A stretch of 64,000 bases of DNA from positions 186,001-250,000 of the forward strand of contig CBDBGD010000007.1 of the NCBI GenBank assembly GCA_965205235.1, in the 5' to 3' direction. The notes below the pieces were generated by a model. That model was not told where the DNA came from. It searched no databases and was given only the letters and a program-made list of their open reading frames with translations. How positions within the stretch are numbered: position 1 is the stretch's first letter; each line of letters begins with the position of its first letter. The DNA comes from CBDBGD01 sp965205235. Its GTDB lineage: Bacteria > Chloroflexota > Dehalococcoidia > Lucifugimonadales > UBA1127. Positions 32,389 through 40,035 of the stretch are shown here, one piece after another. Both the position numbers and the translations under genes were made by a program.

Positions 32389-32454
32389 GCCACGCCGTTC
32401 AAGCGAAGGGGCCAACAGGAAGCAGTCAAGAACCAACAGATGAAAGGAGAGACC

Positions 32455-32958
32455 ATGCCCAAGGAAGTGGGGACGGAAGCAACCCGCTCGGGCGCACCGA
32501 GCGCGGACGACAGTCTCTTCGGCGACGCCGAGGGCGACAACGCTGACGAAGCCGTCGAGGTGCAGGACTCCAACGGGGAGGCTGCGCCGGACGGGCAGGA
32601 TTCGGACCAGGGGGAGGAGCGGGCCGCTGGGGAAGGGAGCGTCCAGGCGGAAGACCTGAAGGTGGTCATGTCCATCAAGGGGGAGAGGGCCACCATCGGC
32701 GTACAGCGGCCCTCGGCTGACCCGCACATCGAGACCTTCGACAGCCAAGACCTATCAGGGCTGGCCCAGGAGGTGCCGGGGGTGACCGAGAGGGCGATGG
32801 CCAGGTGGGAGGATGCACCGAAGCATCCGGCCTACGAGAGGCCCGCTCCCTCGACCAGGCGGCGGAACCGGCGTGAGCAGGGGACGGCCCAACCCGAGGC
32901 CGCTGAGGGAGAGGCGGAGGCAGAGCAGACACAGCAGCAGACGCTGAGGCTGTTCTAG
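32455..32958 (+). CDS. PRTRC-adjacent acidic protein, unknown
   Basis: 167 aa; ATG 32455 after AAAGGAGAGACC. Acidic, disordered first ~60 residues, a compact core (LKVVMSIKGERATIGVQRPS, then ADPHIETFDSQDLSGL and ARWEDAPKHPAYERPAP) and a glutamine-rich tail ending TLRLF. The core has a small beta-sheet look. It occupies the position of an accessory PRTRC protein but does not show the usual protein E signature. It is the last gene before a stem-loop. Confidence 0.65.
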   Translation: MPKEVGTEATRSGAPSADDSLFGDAEGDNADEAVEVQDSNGEAAPDGQDSDQGEERAAGEGSVQAEDLKVVMSIKGERATIGVQRPSADPHIETFDSQDLSGLAQEVPGVTERAMARWEDAPKHPAYERPAPSTRRRNRREQGTAQPEAAEGEAEAEQTQQQTLRLF

Positions 32959-33477
32959 GGGCGGACGGGGAATAGTGCCGGTCGGTGCTTGACGCTGGCC
33001 GCCGGAACACGGGGGAGGCCGTCACTGCGAATGCGGCGACCTCCCCCGTCCAAACACCCACATGAGCGGCGTCCTTGCGTTTCAGGCCCATGCTGCGCGC
33101 CGATGTGTGCGAGCTTCTTTTGTTGTCGGAGACCCAGGAAAGTCGCAAGACAGCATCAGCAAAAACGCGCCTGCGGGCCATGGCGCATATGAAGGAGACG
33201 AACGACCTGGGCCTTCTCGACTGGACGCTCTTGGCGATCATAGAGTTGGCCGGCGCTCGGACCCCGGCGCGGGGGGCTCCATACTCCACGCCTCTCTCGC
33301 TTCACGTCTCGCCCAGCTATGCCCTAGTGCCGGTCCCGGCAGAGCGCACAGCGGTAGACGCCCGGCCAGTCAGTTACGTTTCGACCCGCGATGCGGACGA
33401 CGCTGTAGACTTACTCCTCCGTCGCGGCGAAGGCGTCAGCCTCCGACCGGTGCCGGACCTTCCCCGATGGGCAGCGC
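32959..33477. other. Gap after PRTRC cassette, with stem-loop and a doubtful reading frame
   Basis: About 520 bp between convergent operons. A stem ACGGGGGAGG (33009-33018) pairs with CCTCCCCCGT (33040-33049), a likely terminator for the plus-strand module. A plus-strand frame from 33184 (MAHMKETNDLGLLDWTLLAI) to 33545 has plausible composition but a weak start and overlaps the minus-strand gene at 33478 by 68 bases. Confidence 0.5.
33009..33049 (+). terminator. Terminator-like stem-loop at end of PRTRC module
   Basis: ACGGGGGAGG and CCTCCCCCGT arms, extended by CCGTC/GGCG-type pairing, loop around 33024-33035. The stem repeats that at 28941-28977. Lacks a clear T-run. Confidence 0.6.
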
Positions 33478-33545
33478 TTAGGCCTGGCAAGGTTCCTCCT
33501 CCTCCCGGCGCAGCAGCCGATACCGCACCGGACGGCTGGCGCTGA
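33184..33545 (+). CDS. Doubtful small protein
   Basis: 120 aa from ATG 33184 (a longer in-frame version starts at 33075). The first third is helical and plausible (LGLLDWTLLAIIELAG); the rest is proline/arginine-rich. No strong ribosome binding site, and it runs 68 bases into the convergent gene at 33478-33720. May be a decayed gene or chance. Confidence 0.3.
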
Positions 33546-33720
33546 CCTGGACGAAGATCTCCGTATTGCCTCTTGGGTTGCCTACCCGGTGCTTGGGAAG
33601 GAATGCCCCGGCCCAGTAGATCCCCAGTGCGGCGTTGACGTCCCGTGGGGTGAACGGCTCCAGGAGCCTCCCGTCATGGACTGCTTCCCGGATGCGCCGG
33701 ATAGTGTTCCGCTCTCTCAC
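33478..33720 (-). CDS. Small conserved-looking protein coupled to SWIM protein
   Basis: 80 aa, GTG start at 33720 overlapping the SWIM gene stop (GTGA). N-terminal helices (RERNTIRRIREAVHDGRLLE) followed by FTPRDVNAALGIYWAGAFLP and KHRVGNPRGNTEIFVQVS, which reads like a compact winged-helix DNA-binding fold. No named family is recognised. Translational coupling argues that it is real and works with the SWIM protein. Confidence 0.65.
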   Translation of the reverse strand: MRERNTIRRIREAVHDGRLLEPFTPRDVNAALGIYWAGAFLPKHRVGNPRGNTEIFVQVSASRPVRYRLLRREEEEPCQA

Positions 33721-34484
33721 AGCCCCTCCTCCTTCTCCCGAGTCATTCCTCCGCTCCTTTCCCGGTGCCGCCCTGGCGTGTGGATGTCAGGGTATCTGCA
33801 CCATGCGTCTTCCTGACGACGACGGGCTTCATCGCCCACGTGCCAACATCCGCAGTGGATGCATACGTAGGCTTTTGGCCTGCCCTTGATCACGCTCTCC
33901 ACGACTGTCTGGGCGGTTTGGCTGTCTGGGTATTGGACCATCCCCGTGGCAAGACAGCGTCTCTGGGTGCGCCTTGCGGTCACTCCCCGGGGGTCTGCCG
34001 CGGCCGCGGCAAGCGTTAGGTGGCCCGAGTCGATGGCGTCGACGTAGTCATCCACCCACCAGTCAGGCGCCTTGCCCCACCGAACGCTCCCGCGAGCTTT
34101 ACGAGCCCAGTTGAGCACAGGCTGCTCGCCGGTTTCGCGAATGACCCGGGCAATGTGCTTGCAGGTCTTGACCCCTCGCTTCCAGTGCTGCCTGCCTCGA
34201 GCGTAGTCCCTGCAGCTGCACGTCCAGCCGGATGGGCCCGTGACGACGGTGTACATGACGCCGCCGTTGTCCGACTCCACCTGCCATTCTTCCGGCCCCT
34301 TAGGAACGACCAGCACGGGCGCAAGCCGGCCGTGTTCGTCGTAGCGATCGAAGCCGATGTGGTCGAAATAGGTGGATCTGTTCGTGACGACGCCCCGCTT
34401 CGCCTCTTGAACATCGCCAGTCCTGGCACGCTTGCGATACGGCGGGCCGATGAAGAACTTGTAGAGCGCTTCCTTCCATCCCAT
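33717..34484 (-). CDS. SWIM zinc-finger protein
   Basis: 255 aa. The SWIM zinc site is CSCRDYARGRQHWKRG followed by VKTCKHI (CxC ... CxH). A basic C-terminal region with a possible second metal site (VCIHCGCWHVGDEA) follows. SWIM domains bind nucleic acid or protein and appear in helicases, transposases and plasmid proteins; here there is no helicase partner. It reads with the 80-aa protein as a two-gene unit. Confidence 0.75.
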   Translation of the reverse strand: MGWKEALYKFFIGPPYRKRARTGDVQEAKRGVVTNRSTYFDHIGFDRYDEHGRLAPVLVVPKGPEEWQVESDNGGVMYTVVTGPSGWTCSCRDYARGRQHWKRGVKTCKHIARVIRETGEQPVLNWARKARGSVRWGKAPDWWVDDYVDAIDSGHLTLAAAAADPRGVTARRTQRRCLATGMVQYPDSQTAQTVVESVIKGRPKAYVCIHCGCWHVGDEARRRQEDAWCRYPDIHTPGRHRERSGGMTREKEEGL

Positions 34485-34607
34485 CGTTAGTCCTCGAACA
34501 GCGCCTCGAGGCCGTAGAACACGCCCGGCGGCCGCCAGACGCCTGGAGCACCGTGGTGACAGTGCGTCTGGTTCCGGTGGCCGGACGTAGTCGCCCCCAG
34601 GGCGCGC

Positions 34608-35858
34608 TCAGTATTGGAAGAGTATCTTCTCGAGCTCTTCGATCCGACCGTCCCGCGTATACCGCCAGGTACCGATGTAGCCTCTGACCAGGTCGCCGTT
34701 CTCATCCCAGTCGAGGGAGTTGGCGACCCCTTCGTAGTCGATCCGGCGACCCGCGGCGAGGAAGCGAAGACCCTCTGCGACCCCTTCTGGAGTCCCCAGG
34801 ACCGTTTCCCCGGGTGGACTGCCGACGGCCCGCAGGTGGTCTCGGATGGCCGCGCCGTCGAGGCTTCCGGCCGCCTGGGCGGCCATGGCCAGGGCAATGG
34901 TGGCGTCGTAGGTCTCCTTGACGTAGGTGAGCCGAGGCGGCCCGCCATAGGCGGCTGCGAAGGCCGTATCCCACGCGGCGGTGGCGTCGTTGTCCGGGGC
35001 GGGAGCCCCCGCGGTGCCGTACATGCCGCCCAGAAGCCCGCCGCCAATCTCCGTGACCAGACCCAACCTCTTGGCTGCGTCGCCGAAGACGAACTGGGTG
35101 TAGATGCCCTCCTCCAGCGCCTCCCGGACGATGGCCAGGGCCTGCTGCTCGAAGGTAATCACCACCAGCGCCTGGGCGCCCGCGCTTGCGCTCTCCCGCA
35201 GGTCCGCAAGATGGGCCGTCTGGTCTCGGTCGACGGGAATGGCCCGCAGCTGGCCGTCCCACGATTCTTCGAAACTGCGGGCCAGCCCTTGGCCGTACGG
35301 GTCGTCGATGTAGACCAGGCCCACGTTGTCGAAGCCCCGTTCGCCGGTCACGCGGGCGAGGACCGGTCCCTGGGCCGTATCGGAAAGGGTCGTGCGGAAG
35401 AAGTAGCCGTCGTCGGCCGCGTCGCTCAGCTGGGGAGAGGTGGCCGAGGGGCTGATGGTAGGCACGCCGGCCGGCCCGGCGACCATCTCCGCAACAGGCA
35501 ATGCGATGGCGCTGGCCGTGGGGCCCACGATGGCATGAACACCCTCCTCCTCCACCAAGCGCCGCGCCGACTCAACCCCCAGCTGCGGGTCTCGCGTGGA
35601 GTCGGCCTCCACTCCCTCCACGGGCATGCCGAGCACGCCGCCAGCTTCGTTGACGTGCCGTATGGCCAGATCGAAGGCCCGCTTCCTGTCGGCCGCTGTT
35701 TCCGGTTGGCCGCTGAAGTTCAGCATCAGCCCGATCCTCATGGGTACGGAGGACTCAGGCTCGTCAGGAGCGCCGTAATCGCAGGCAGCGGCGGCGGCGA
35801 TGAGCAGGCCGACCGCCACTATGAGAGCCAAGGAGTCATGTTGCAGTATACTTTGCAT
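34608..35858 (-). CDS. ABC transporter substrate-binding lipoprotein, LivK-like
   Basis: 416 aa. Lipoprotein signal peptide: hydrophobic LALIVAVGLLIAAAAAC with the lipobox cysteine at about residue 26. The mature protein is a type I periplasmic-binding fold (MRIGLMLNFSGQPETAADRK, VHAIVGPTASAIALPVAE, PTISPSATSPQLSDAADDGY, LVYIDDPYGQGLARSFEE), the branched-chain amino-acid/amide receptor family. No permease or ATPase genes are adjacent, so it is an orphan receptor here. Its start codon overlaps the shared operator motif at 35852-35870 that faces the opposite gene. Confidence 0.82.
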   Translation of the reverse strand: MQSILQHDSLALIVAVGLLIAAAAACDYGAPDEPESSVPMRIGLMLNFSGQPETAADRKRAFDLAIRHVNEAGGVLGMPVEGVEADSTRDPQLGVESARRLVEEEGVHAIVGPTASAIALPVAEMVAGPAGVPTISPSATSPQLSDAADDGYFFRTTLSDTAQGPVLARVTGERGFDNVGLVYIDDPYGQGLARSFEESWDGQLRAIPVDRDQTAHLADLRESASAGAQALVVITFEQQALAIVREALEEGIYTQFVFGDAAKRLGLVTEIGGGLLGGMYGTAGAPAPDNDATAAWDTAFAAAYGGPPRLTYVKETYDATIALAMAAQAAGSLDGAAIRDHLRAVGSPPGETVLGTPEGVAEGLRFLAAGRRIDYEGVANSLDWDENGDLVRGYIGTWRYTRDGRIEELEKILFQY

Positions 35859-35870
35859 TTGCGATATAGT
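35841..35870 (+). promoter_or_regulatory. Promoter with MarR-type operator motif ahead of vWA-PP2C-kinase operon
   Basis: TTGCAG (-35, 35841-35846), 18-bp spacer, TATAGT (-10, 35865-35870). The spacer and -10 carry TTTGCATTTGCGATATAGT (35852-35870), 17 of 19 bases identical to the motif at 40750-40768 on the other strand. The inner TTGCA-TT-TGCGA is an imperfect inverted repeat. Confidence 0.6.
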
Positions 35871-36055
35871 CTCCGCGGCCGTCTATGTTGTGTCAACCCG
35901 CGAAGTTCCCGGCTATCCCGGCTCCGCAGGCGGCTCCGATACCTGTGCGTGCGGGGTCACATTGGGCGGCGCTGAAGCGGATGGCCCTGCTCTCTGGAGA
36001 TCGTGCAAATCGATCTGTCGGGGGCCGAATACATCGAACCACGGAGTTGATGCAG

Positions 36056-36913
36056 ATGCCGTACACTGCCGACATCAGCCGAAACAACCCCGGTTGCTTC
36101 CTCTTCCTCATTGACCAATCGGGCTCCATGGCGGGGGCGCTGGGCGGACAGCCTGACCTACGAAAGATGGACGGCGCCGCCGATGCCGTGAACCGCATCC
36201 TCGACGCCATATCGCAACGCTGCTCCCAGGGCATAGACATTCGCGACTACTTCCACATCGGCATCATCGCGTACGGAACTGACGGAGCAGGACGCACGAA
36301 ATTGGAGAGCGCCCTTCCCGGGACGTCTCCCGAGCAACCCTTCCTGTCCGTCAGCCAGGTGGTCGACGCAGCAGAGGTGGAGGAGAAGCAGGTCAAAGAG
36401 TCCGACGGCGCCGGCGGGGTAGTGGAAGTCACCAGGAAGTTCCCCGTGTGGCTCCGCCCCAAGGCCGGATACGGAACGCCCATGTGCGAGGCGCTGTCCG
36501 TCGCATCCAAGGCCCTCCTGGACTGGACGGCCCAGCACCCGGACTCCTATCCCCCCATGTTGATAAACGTCACCGACGGCGATGCGACCGATGGGAACCC
36601 GGAGCCCTTGGCCCGGGAGATCATGGCCCTAGGCACCAACGACGGCAGCGTCCTCATCTACAACGCCCACCTCTCGGAGATGTCCGCCATGCCGGTGCAG
36701 TACCCGTCCGAAGAGGACGAGGTGCCTCCCGACGAGTACGCGGCGCGCATGTTCCGCATGTCTTCGGTCTTTCCCCACCAGGTCGTGGAGTTGGCCGCGG
36801 GCATGGGCCTGTCGGTCACCCAGGGCTCCCGTGGGTACGTCTACAACGCCGACATGGTGGCCCTGGTGCAGTTCCTGGACATCGGGACGCGCGCAGCGTC
36901 AGACCTGCGCTGA
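36056..36913 (+). CDS. vWA-domain protein (TerY-like)
   Basis: 285 aa from ATG 36056, nine bases after GGAG (in-frame ATG at 36050 is an alternative). Begins directly with a von Willebrand A fold: LFLIDQSGSMAGAL holds the MIDAS DxSxS, the threonine is in GYGTPMCEAL and the second aspartate in LINVTDGDATDG. Cytoplasmic; no signal peptide. It heads a three-gene operon with a PP2C phosphatase and a kinase, the TerY-P triad layout described in tellurite/stress-associated (Ter) systems. In such triads the vWA protein is thought to be a metal-dependent scaffold and phosphorylation target. Confidence 0.85.
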   Translation: MPYTADISRNNPGCFLFLIDQSGSMAGALGGQPDLRKMDGAADAVNRILDAISQRCSQGIDIRDYFHIGIIAYGTDGAGRTKLESALPGTSPEQPFLSVSQVVDAAEVEEKQVKESDGAGGVVEVTRKFPVWLRPKAGYGTPMCEALSVASKALLDWTAQHPDSYPPMLINVTDGDATDGNPEPLAREIMALGTNDGSVLIYNAHLSEMSAMPVQYPSEEDEVPPDEYAARMFRMSSVFPHQVVELAAGMGLSVTQGSRGYVYNADMVALVQFLDIGTRAASDLR

Positions 36914-36930
36914 TCCGCCAGGAGGTGAAG

Positions 36931-37719
36931 GTGGTCCTTCGACCTCCCAGGAGACTCTGGCTGCCCAAGGCGGGCAACCGCCCTGAGGAGTGTGAGGACG
37001 CCTCACGGGTGGTCTATCCCCAGCGGTTGGGCGCGTCCGGGCGGCGCACTGCCAGGGCGGTTGTTTCCGACGGTGCTAGCGAGTCGGCCTTTGCACGAGA
37101 GTGGGCGGACGTCCTCGCCGACGCCTTCGTCGCTCTGCCGCCAGATATGTGTGGCCTCACCAAGAGATCCCTGGGTGACTGGCTGACCTCGGCGCAGGAG
37201 AGGTGGCGCATCGGCATCCCGTGGGACAGAATCCCCTGGCACGGAGAGGCGAAGGCCCGGACCGGCGCCTTCGCCACCCTGTTGGGCCTGACAGTAATGG
37301 CCACAGCGGGGACCTCACGGCGGATCTCTTGGCGGGCAGTCGCTGTGGGAGATAGCTGTCTCTTCGTGGTGCGCGGTGATCGTCTGTGGCTCTCCTTCCC
37401 CTTCGACGACGCCACCCAGTTTGACAACAACCCGACACTCGTCTGCAGCAACCCCGACAACGTGGGGAAGCTCTGGGAGAACGTGCATCAGAGCGACGGC
37501 GAATGCGTAGCTGGGGACTCGTTCATCCTGGCTTCCGATGCCCTGGCGTGCTGGCTCCTTGAGAGAAATGCCGAGGGGGAGAAGCCCTGGAAGATGCTCT
37601 TCGAACTGGACGCGTCGAATTGGACTGCCTGGGTCGAGGAGCAGCGCCGCGCGGGCTCGATGCGCAACGACGATACCACGTTGGTCATCATGAGGGTCGA
37701 TTACAACCACCTGAGGTGA
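36931..37719 (+). CDS. PP2C-like protein phosphatase
   Basis: 262 aa from GTG 36931 (CAGGAGGTGAAG upstream), 17 bp after the vWA stop. PP2C landmarks: an acidic N-terminal metal motif ECEDASRVV, AVVSDGASESAFAREWADVL (the DG(A/M) motif), WRAVAVGDSCLFVVRGDRLW, GDSFILASDALACWLLE and the final NDDTTLVIMRV. All metal-binding aspartates seem present, so it is likely active. It probably opposes the kinase encoded next. Confidence 0.85.
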   Translation: MVLRPPRRLWLPKAGNRPEECEDASRVVYPQRLGASGRRTARAVVSDGASESAFAREWADVLADAFVALPPDMCGLTKRSLGDWLTSAQERWRIGIPWDRIPWHGEAKARTGAFATLLGLTVMATAGTSRRISWRAVAVGDSCLFVVRGDRLWLSFPFDDATQFDNNPTLVCSNPDNVGKLWENVHQSDGECVAGDSFILASDALACWLLERNAEGEKPWKMLFELDASNWTAWVEEQRRAGSMRNDDTTLVIMRVDYNHLR

Positions 37720-37729
37720 TGCGAAGGCC

Positions 37730-39184
37730 ATGCCCTGGCCAGGGATAACCGACTATAGCGAGGCAGTCCAGAACCCCCGACTATGTTTCAGGGGCACCGA
37801 CCTCGAAACCGGGCAAGTATCGCTCAACCAGCGCGGCATGCCTCTCGTGTTCTCCGGGGCCTTCGCGTGCGTCTATCCCGTGTCCGTGGCGAACCGTACT
37901 TTCGCCGTCAGGTGCTTCACCCGTGAGGTGAGTGACCAGCGGTCCCGCTACGGCGAGCTGAGCAGCTACCTGCTCAACGTCCTCCCGCCATCGTTTGTCC
38001 ACTTCGAGTACGTCGAGCGCGGGATCAGCCTCCGTGGAGACTGGTACCCTATAGTCAGAATGGAGTGGGTGGATGGACAACTGCTGAGCAGGTTTGTGGA
38101 ATCGAGGCTCAACCAGCCGGAGACGCTCCGGCGCGTAGCCGCCCAGTGGCGGGGAGGTCCCACCGCCAGCCTCCGCGGCCTCCGCATCGCCCACAACGAC
38201 CTCCAGCACGGCAATGTCATGGTGCAGAAAGATGGGAGCATCCGCCTCGTCGACTACGACGGGATGTACCTACCCAAGTTTCGCGGCGAGAGAAGTCCAG
38301 AGCTGGGCCACAAGAACTACCAGCACCCAGAGAGATCATCGGAGCACTTCGACGAGAACGTCGACAACTTCCCCTCCTTGGTAATCTATCTCAGCCTGCT
38401 CGCCGTAGCGTCCGATCCCAGCCTATGGGACTTCCACGACGAGGACAATCTGATATTCACCAGGAAGGACTATGCCGACCCACGGGGCTCCGAGGTCTTC
38501 GGTCGGCTCAAGAGGTCGCACGACCAGGCCGTGGCCAAGCTGGCAGAGCGTCTCGAGGAGTACTGCGCTCTCTCGGCGGAGAAGGTCCCCGACCTGGAGG
38601 CGGTCCTGCAGGATATTCCACCCAGCGCGGTGGTGCCGTCGCCGGCAGCGCCGTCAACAGCCGCTCCACAAGCATCGACGCGATCGACGGCCTCAGCCCC
38701 CGCTGGCAGCTCGTACCGGCAGACGCTTCGAGCACATCAACCTACACCGGTGCCTCCTACACCGCCTCCGACCGGACAGCCGCCTATCGCCCCGCGAACA
38801 GCAAGACCGGCATCGACCATCCAGTCTACGGGAGTACCGACGGCTCCATCCGGTCACCATAGGAGGTGCCCGACCTGCAACGCTGCCAATAGCCCAGCAG
38901 CCGTTGCCTGCGTCAAATGTGGCACTGCGATGGCCGCATCCGTGCCCAGACCGAATCTTCCCGTCTCGCCTCCCAATCCTCCTGCGCCTACTGTTTCCAT
39001 GGAGGACTTCCTCGATTCGCTTCGAGGAGCCAGCCTGCATCTGCGTCTCGCACTAAAGCGCGCTGCCGCGTCCGGGGAGCTAGCGAGAGTTGTGGCGGGG
39101 GTTGTGGCCATTGTGCTCGCAGTCATCGCCGGTGTGTTGGCGCTCATCGTCTGGGCATTTTCGCAGCGGGGATGGTACCTATAG
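37730..39184 (+). CDS. Protein kinase with zinc ribbon and C-terminal membrane anchor
   Basis: 484 aa. Kinase-like fold: a glycine-rich FSGAFACVYPV, FAVRCF in the VAIK position, hinge MEWVDGQLL, catalytic loop HNDLQHGNVMV and DYDGM in the DFG position. The usual ATP-lysine is arginine, which also occurs in this subfamily (AVRCF). After a ~100-residue proline/threonine linker comes a zinc ribbon, CPTCNAANSPAAVACVKCG, and near the C-terminus a membrane helix (VVAGVVAIVLAVIAGVLALI) ending FSQRGWYL. Together with the vWA and PP2C proteins it forms a membrane-tethered phosphorylation switch. Confidence 0.82.
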   Translation: MPWPGITDYSEAVQNPRLCFRGTDLETGQVSLNQRGMPLVFSGAFACVYPVSVANRTFAVRCFTREVSDQRSRYGELSSYLLNVLPPSFVHFEYVERGISLRGDWYPIVRMEWVDGQLLSRFVESRLNQPETLRRVAAQWRGGPTASLRGLRIAHNDLQHGNVMVQKDGSIRLVDYDGMYLPKFRGERSPELGHKNYQHPERSSEHFDENVDNFPSLVIYLSLLAVASDPSLWDFHDEDNLIFTRKDYADPRGSEVFGRLKRSHDQAVAKLAERLEEYCALSAEKVPDLEAVLQDIPPSAVVPSPAAPSTAAPQASTRSTASAPAGSSYRQTLRAHQPTPVPPTPPPTGQPPIAPRTARPASTIQSTGVPTAPSGHHRRCPTCNAANSPAAVACVKCGTAMAASVPRPNLPVSPPNPPAPTVSMEDFLDSLRGASLHLRLALKRAAASGELARVVAGVVAIVLAVIAGVLALIVWAFSQRGWYL

Positions 39185-39224
39185 ATTGTGCGCGGATGCT
39201 CTGGCGTGGTGCATCGGCTCCTTC

Positions 39225-39980
39225 CTACGGCCGTCCCCCCGCGAGAATATGGGGGAAGATTCCGACAACGAGGATGCCGATTCCTGCCGCTGTGACGATG
39301 GTGATCGGACCCTCAAAGCCTGGAGTCAGAGCACCCCCAACCTGCGCAAGCACGATCAAGCCTAGGCCCAGCCTATTGATCCACCCGCAACCCATCTTGC
39401 CCCAACCCACCCTGTCGGTCCAACCGCTCAATACCTTGCGGGGGCCCGGTCTTCCGAGAACGAGAACGACGAGCCCTCCGAGCACGATCGCGCCGCCCGC
39501 ATACATCGCTATTGCGAGGGTGAACATTGCCGAACCAGGCCCATACTCGTAAAGGAATATCTCATAGAGGAGGAGCTGGGTGATCCCAGTGGAAACGGCG
39601 ACGAGGAGCCCGACCGCCACCGCGCCCAACCCTAGCTTGTCGGCCCGACCCAGCTTGGCGGTGTACTCCGGTCTGCCCGCCAGCCCCAGCAGCTCGACGA
39701 CGAGCCGGATGCCGACAATGCAGATAGCGCACGCGATAAGGATGACGCCGAAGAACTGAAGGAGCTGGCCTCCCGCTTCCGGCTCGCTCGTGGGCAGGAA
39801 CTCCCGGTCTTCAGGTGCGCCCAAGAGCCTCAATAGGGCTGAAACTGCTGAGAAGGTGACTCCGCCGAGAAGCCCACTCGACGCAATCATGACGACGCCG
39901 ACCACGATAACGCCAAGTCCTACTTTGTAGGCCAGGCCCGCGCCTTTAGCGCCTAACGTACCTGTCCCCTGTGTCTTCAT
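39225..39980 (-). CDS. Polytopic membrane protein, unknown
   Basis: 251 aa. About six membrane-spanning segments, e.g. VGLGVIVVGVVMIASSGLLG, FFGVILIACAICIVGIRLVV and ILVVGIFPHILA near the end. No transporter motif. Convergent with the kinase gene (41-bp gap) and downstream of a second membrane protein of similar glycine/valine-rich style (40036-40644), with which it may form a pair. Confidence 0.65.
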   Translation of the reverse strand: MKTQGTGTLGAKGAGLAYKVGLGVIVVGVVMIASSGLLGGVTFSAVSALLRLLGAPEDREFLPTSEPEAGGQLLQFFGVILIACAICIVGIRLVVELLGLAGRPEYTAKLGRADKLGLGAVAVGLLVAVSTGITQLLLYEIFLYEYGPGSAMFTLAIAMYAGGAIVLGGLVVLVLGRPGPRKVLSGWTDRVGWGKMGCGWINRLGLGLIVLAQVGGALTPGFEGPITIVTAAGIGILVVGIFPHILAGGRP

Positions 39981-40035
39981 GAATATCCGCTTCTGGGTTC
40001 GGTGGACGCACCGGCAGAACCATCAGAGCTCGGAG

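Noticed and set aside
34614..35975. 453-codon plus-strand open frame
   Set aside because: Antisense to the LivK-like lipoprotein, which has a signal peptide and binding-protein motifs.
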